From the NCBI GenBank assembly GCA_025453925.1, contig JALOPK010000096.1, forward strand, positions 1 through 9,987: a DNA stretch of 9,987 nt, in the 5' to 3' direction. This DNA comes from Candidatus Eiseniibacteriota bacterium (lineage in GTDB: Bacteria > JAFGKV01). This document shows positions 6,878-9,987 of the stretch, piece by piece (the first letter of the stretch is position 1; the number at the start of each line of letters is the position of its first letter). The notes beneath the pieces were generated by a model that saw only the letters and a list, made by a program, of their open reading frames with translations, made no database searches and was not told the DNA's origin. Position numbers and translations under genes: made by a program.

Positions 6878-7951
6878 ATGAGCCGCCCCTTGGTTCCGTC
6901 GGCTGACGGATCTGGGCGGGCGCTCTGCGCCATCCACGTGCACAGCAGCTACTCTGATGGCTCCGCGGCCCTCGGCGCCATAGTGGACGATGCCCGTGCG
7001 GCAGGGATCGATGTCCTGATGATCACCGATCATCACACCATGGCCGCTGCCCGCCACGGGTGGGCAGGGTGGCAGGACGGGGTCCTGGTGATCGTGGGCT
7101 ACGAGCACTCCGACCCCCTGGATGAGAACCATCTGCTCGTGTTCGGGCTCCCGCAACCACTGGACCCGACCCTCCCCGCGGACCGATACGTGGGAGAAGC
7201 CGTCCGGGCCGGTGCCACGGTGTTTGCCGCCCATCCCGTGGAACGGCGGGTACCGCGAGGGCGAATCAGAGCGTATCCCTGGACCGCTGGTGCGGATCTG
7301 CCGTTCCAGGGCCTGGAGGTGTGGAATTTCATGTCTCTGTGGGTGGAACGGCTCTCACGCTCTCGGATGCTCCTGAACTACCTCCGTCCCGGGCTGACCG
7401 GAGAACGCCCCGATCCAGAGACCCTCGCTCTCTGGGATCGGTGTGCAGAGACTCGGCCCGTCGCGGGGATCGCGGGCCTCGACGCGCATGCGCTCAAGAT
7501 GCGGTGGGGCCCGGTGACGCTCACGCTCTTCTCCCATACCCGCCATTTCCAGGGCCCGTTGACCTTGGTGGAGACCGCGACTCCCCTCTCACGCCGTGAT
7601 GCGCCCGCCGACACTCGGCTGATCCTGACCCACCTGGCCCGCGGAAATGCGCTCATGGGCATCCCCCGGCTGGGACCGTTGGACAAGGTCAACGCCACGG
7701 TGGACGGAAGGGTCGGCCCGGTATGGGGCGAGACGTTTGTGCATCAGCCCGGAATGGAACTCGGAATCGAGGCGCCCCTTCGGGTTCGGTTTCGCCTAGT
7801 GCGAGCCGGGCACGTGCGGAGAGAAGCGCAGGGCCGACAGGCGCGCTTCCGCTTGACTGAGCCCGGTCTCTATCGTGTTGAGCTCCTGCGGCGGCGGGGG
7901 GTCGTCTGGGCGCTCACCAACCACTTCAGGGTGCTGACTCGCCCTCCATGA
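6878..7951 (+). CDS. PHP-domain metal-dependent phosphoesterase
   Basis: A 357-residue protein with a complete-looking PHP active site. HVHSSYSDG (20-28) supplies H20, H22 and D27; TDHHT (50-54) supplies H52; GYEH (74-77) supplies E76; ENHLLVFG (83-90) supplies H85; AAHP (117-120) supplies H119; and GLDAH (200-204) supplies D202 and H204. These nine fit the trinuclear metal site of the PHP superfamily, which hydrolyses phosphoesters. The C-terminal part (about 290-354) looks like a small beta domain ending in WALTNHFRV, similar to the tail of other stand-alone PHP proteins. There is no secretion signal, so it is probably cytoplasmic; the substrate cannot be deduced. It starts 12 bases after the YbbR gene stop, without a strong Shine-Dalgarno. 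Its 3' end overlaps the oppositely oriented DUF2147 gene by 26 bases. Confidence 0.88.
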   Translation: MSRPLVPSADGSGRALCAIHVHSSYSDGSAALGAIVDDARAAGIDVLMITDHHTMAAARHGWAGWQDGVLVIVGYEHSDPLDENHLLVFGLPQPLDPTLPADRYVGEAVRAGATVFAAHPVERRVPRGRIRAYPWTAGADLPFQGLEVWNFMSLWVERLSRSRMLLNYLRPGLTGERPDPETLALWDRCAETRPVAGIAGLDAHALKMRWGPVTLTLFSHTRHFQGPLTLVETATPLSRRDAPADTRLILTHLARGNALMGIPRLGPLDKVNATVDGRVGPVWGETFVHQPGMELGIEAPLRVRFRLVRAGHVRREAQGRQARFRLTEPGLYRVELLRRRGVVWALTNHFRVLTRPP

Positions 7952-8393
7952 GTGCGTGCGCGTCCGGAACTGCATTCAGCGTCGGCCGGATCCACGTCTG
8001 GGTGCGGTGGAAGATCAGCACGGAACCGCGAACTCTCAGCACGTTTCCCTCCCGCCACAGCTCGCAGGAGTAGAGCTTCCCCTTTTCCGGGTCGAGGATC
8101 TTCCCATCCCCCCACTTGTCCTCTTTGACCGTCAGGCCGTCGATGATGCGCATGCCAAGGACAGGTTGATCCCGGCGTTCACCGGGGCATTTGTCGCATG
8201 CCGGATCAGGGTCTTCGCCCTCCTTCGGGAACAGCTCGATGATGTGGCCGACCAGACGCCCATCGTGTACCTGGATCTCCACCACAGCCTTCGGCTCCCC
8301 CGTCTCATCATCGATCGTCTGCCACAGACCTTCCACCGAATCCGTGCCGGCGATAGCCAGCGCGAGAAACGGAACCATGGACAGAAGAGGCAT
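7926..8393 (-). CDS. Secreted DUF2147 family protein
   Basis: A 155-residue protein. Residues 1-15 (MPLLSMVPFLALAIA) form a short signal peptide, unusual in lacking a basic N-region. The mature part is a DUF2147 domain: GLWQTIDDETGEPKAVVEI (22-40), DGRLVGHIIELF (44-55), a Cys pair in ACDKCPG (65-71), QPVLGMRIIDGL (76-87), GKILDPEKGKLY (97-108) and RTQTWIR (130-136). DUF2147 proteins are small secreted beta-barrel-like proteins of unknown function in many diderm bacteria. The C-terminal 19 residues go beyond the domain and are encoded partly in the overlap with the PHP gene. GGGAGG at 8403-8398 lies 4 bases before the ATG, supporting this start. It is transcribed alone as far as can be seen and may be read through from the ATPase operon upstream. 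Confidence 0.9.
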   Translation of the reverse strand: MPLLSMVPFLALAIAGTDSVEGLWQTIDDETGEPKAVVEIQVHDGRLVGHIIELFPKEGEDPDPACDKCPGERRDQPVLGMRIIDGLTVKEDKWGDGKILDPEKGKLYSCELWREGNVLRVRGSVLIFHRTQTWIRPTLNAVPDAHALMEGESAP

Positions 8394-8589
8394 CAGTCCT
8401 CCCTACATAGTCGGATCCACACATACAATCGCATTCGACCGCCGTTGCATCCCGAGTCCGCCAGCCGGCGGATTGCCTGACGGGCGAGATGTCATCTCGG
8501 ATGTCTGCCCTCCGCGCTCGCTCGCTGCCCGGCCGCCACGTCGCTCTCGGTGCGTGACCGTACTCATGCACCCGCGTGCTGAGTTCCCG
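8394..8589. other. Non-coding gap between ATPase subunit D and DUF2147 genes
   Basis: About 195 bases without a supportable gene. It contains an inverted repeat, CGAGATG-T-CATCTCG (8485-8499, seven-base perfect arms, one-base centre), lying about 90 bases upstream of both the DUF2147 start and downstream of the subunit D stop. There is no T tract, so it is not an obvious intrinsic terminator; it could be an operator. I see no clear promoter for the DUF2147 gene: TATGTA (minus strand, just upstream of its Shine-Dalgarno) lacks a -35 partner at proper spacing. Confidence 0.5.
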
Positions 8590-9222
8590 CTATGCTCCGC
8601 GTGCCGCCTCGAGCATCGCCTTGACTTTCATGATGCGCGTCAGGTCGCTACGTTCCATCTCTGACAGCCGAAGCGTGATGTAGCGGATGGTCTCCACCAG
8701 ATTGGGGATCAGAACGTACTCGAGTGCATTGACTCGCCGCCGGGTCTTCTCGATCTCCTCGGACAACATCTCGAGACCTTTCTCCCGTTCCGCCAGTTCC
8801 ACCATTCGCGGAAGTATGGCCTGATACTCCTCGAGCGCGATGTCCAGTGCCCCGGACGTGAAGGCGAACCCGTAGGCGTGAACCCCACCCTCGGTTTTCA
8901 AGTCGAACCGCGGCGTTCGGAGGTTCATGACCGGGACGGTAGTGGTGCCGACGGCCAGCGTGACGGGGGACAGGGTGAACGACACGTCCATGACCTCGGG
9001 CGCCATGGTCGCCGACGCGTAGGAAAAACTCCAGTACGCGCGCGCGAGTCCGTCTTCCACTTCCTGTCGGAGTTCACGGGTTCGAGCCAGAAGCTCAAGG
9101 AAACGCCGCATGAGTTCATCCTGCTTGTCCTTGAGCAGCTTGTGCCCGCGACGCGCGAGCGCGACGCGCTTTCGGAGGCGCAGCAACTCCATGCGGGTGG
9201 CATTGACAGATAGTCGCGCCAC
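8590..9222 (-). CDS. atpD: V/A-type ATPase subunit D (central stalk)
   Basis: Subunit D forms the long antiparallel coiled coil of the rotor that turns inside the A3B3 head of V/A-type ATPases and links it to the membrane ring. The 210-residue product matches the family: LSVNATRMELLRLRKRVALA (4-23) and LKDKQDELMR (30-39) in the N-terminal helix, a central loop region (about 75-125), and RRRVNALEYVLIPNL (161-175) in the C-terminal helix. The start is a GTG at 9222: GGAGGG (9235-9230) sits 7 bases upstream, and residues 4-10 are at the conserved N-terminal position; the ATG at 9229 is out of frame. It follows subunit B after only 15 bases and is the last ATPase gene here. The I and K membrane subunits do not follow, unlike in chlamydial or spirochaetal operons. 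The symbol ntpD is also used. Confidence 0.97.
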   Translation of the reverse strand: MARLSVNATRMELLRLRKRVALARRGHKLLKDKQDELMRRFLELLARTRELRQEVEDGLARAYWSFSYASATMAPEVMDVSFTLSPVTLAVGTTTVPVMNLRTPRFDLKTEGGVHAYGFAFTSGALDIALEEYQAILPRMVELAEREKGLEMLSEEIEKTRRRVNALEYVLIPNLVETIRYITLRLSEMERSDLTRIMKVKAMLEAARGA

Positions 9223-9237
9223 AGAGCATCCCTCCGG

Positions 9238-9987
9238 CTACGCGCCTTCGCGCAGGAAGTACTTCTTAAGGAACCGTTCGCGTACTCGCTTCATCTCGGA
9301 AGCCGGCAGCGTGCGGAGCAGCTCCCAGCCCAGATCCAGCGTCTCCTCGATGGACCGGTCCTCATCTTGCCTTTGCTGGATATACCTCTCCTCGAACATG
9401 TCCGAGAAGTGGTAGTACTTACGATCCAGCTCGCTTAACGCGGCCTCACCTAGAATCACCGCCAGCTCATGGGCTTCTTTGCCCCGCGCATATCCCGCGA
9501 AAAGCTGGTTGAAGCCATCGGCATGATCCTCCCGGGTCTTGCCGTCGCCGATGCCCTTGTCCTTTAATCGGGACAGGGACTGCATGACGTCGACGGGAGG
9601 GTAGATGCCGCGTTTGTGCATCTGGCGGGACATGATGATCTGTCCTTCGGTGATGTAGCCCGTGAGGTCGGCGATGGGGTGCGTCTTGTCGTCCTCAGGC
9701 ATGGAGAGTACCGGGATCTGTGTGATGGATCCTTTCTTCCCCTTGATTCGTCCCGCCCGCTCGTAGATCGTCGCCAGATCGGTGTACAAGTACCCGGGGT
9801 AGCCTCTCCGCCCAGGAACCTCCTTGCGCGCGGCGGAGATCTCGCGGAGTGCTTCGCAGTAGTTGGTCATGTCGGTGAGAATCACCAGGACGTGCATCTC
9901 AAGGTTGAAGGCGAGGTACTCGGCCACGGTCAGGGCCATGCGCGGGGTAGATATCCGCTCGATGGCGGGGTCATTGGCGAGATTGAG
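9238..9987 (-). CDS. atpB: V/A-type ATPase subunit B (C-terminal part, cut by right edge)
   Basis: Subunit B is the non-catalytic nucleotide-binding subunit that alternates with A in the cytoplasmic head of V/A-type ATPases. The frame is open to the right edge, giving 249 residues, about the C-terminal half of a 460-residue family member. Visible motifs, numbered from the edge, are [20 protein letters not shown] (4-23), [16 protein letters not shown] (38-53), [20 protein letters not shown] (57-76), [20 protein letters not shown] (95-114) and GIYPPVDV (127-134), all strongly typical of this subunit rather than of F-type beta. A Met 17 codons inside the fragment is not the true start, since conserved sequence precedes it. 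The D gene follows directly, with its Shine-Dalgarno placed in the 15-base gap. The symbol ntpB is also used. Confidence 0.97.
   Translation of the reverse strand, partial: LNLANDPAIERISTPRMALTVAEYLAFNLEMHVLVILTDMTNYCEALREISAARKEVPGRRGYPGYLYTDLATIYERAGRIKGKKGSITQIPVLSMPEDDKTHPIADLTGYITEGQIIMSRQMHKRGIYPPVDVMQSLSRLKDKGIGDGKTREDHADGFNQLFAGYARGKEAHELAVILGEAALSELDRKYYHFSDMFEERYIQQRQDEDRSIEETLDLGWELLRTLPASEMKRVRERFLKKYFLREGA

Noticed and set aside
7956-8480. Long plus-strand frame opposite the DUF2147 gene
   Set aside because: The minus strand has clear DUF2147 motifs, a signal peptide and a good Shine-Dalgarno; the opposite frame shows no recognisable domain.

Overview
The window looks like a chromosomal segment of a GC-rich, Gram-negative-type bacterium. 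It holds housekeeping genes (cell wall synthesis, a tRNA, an ion-translocating ATPase), and no mobile elements, phage genes or CRISPR arrays are visible. LolC/LolE-type permeases together with MurF point to a diderm. A V/A-type rotary ATPase (subunits B and D) is typical of only some bacterial lineages, such as Deinococcus-Thermus, spirochaetes, chlamydiae, clostridia and various candidate phyla. I cannot name the lineage from the sequence; an uncultured, environmental diderm phylum would fit.

Layout, left to right. (1) Minus strand, 1-1727: murF preceded by a strong Shine-Dalgarno, then a second reading frame that starts on the murF stop codon (ATGA overlap) and runs off the left edge. Its product is unrecognised but looks exported. 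(2) 1728-1949: a divergent intergenic region with an inverted repeat and a weak promoter candidate for murF. (3) Plus strand: tRNA-Lys(UUU) at 1950-2022, then after 44 bases a small PC4-type ssDNA-binding protein. (4) 2319-2413: a short gap packed with three consecutive palindromes. (5) Plus strand, 2414-7951: five closely packed genes. They encode a membrane-anchored protein with a degenerate GGDEF domain, two translationally coupled LolC/LolE-like permeases, a YbbR/CdaR-like membrane-anchored protein and a PHP-domain metal-dependent phosphoesterase. (6) Minus strand, 7926-8393: a secreted DUF2147 protein whose 3' end overlaps that of the PHP gene. (7) 8394-8589: non-coding, with one short inverted repeat. 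(8) Minus strand, 8590-9987: the end of a V/A-type ATPase operon, subunit D preceded by subunit B, which is cut by the right edge.

The 2414-7951 cluster appears to be one transcription unit with a cell-envelope theme. The permeases would form an FtsX-type ABC heterodimer for lipoprotein or envelope-lipid release, but their ATPase is not in the window. The YbbR gene overlaps the second permease gene by 8 bases and the PHP gene follows after 12 bases. The GGDEF protein has lost its catalytic residues but keeps an RxxD inhibitory-site motif, so it may sense c-di-GMP rather than make it. The combination is the most interesting part of the window, but nothing here proves a new system.
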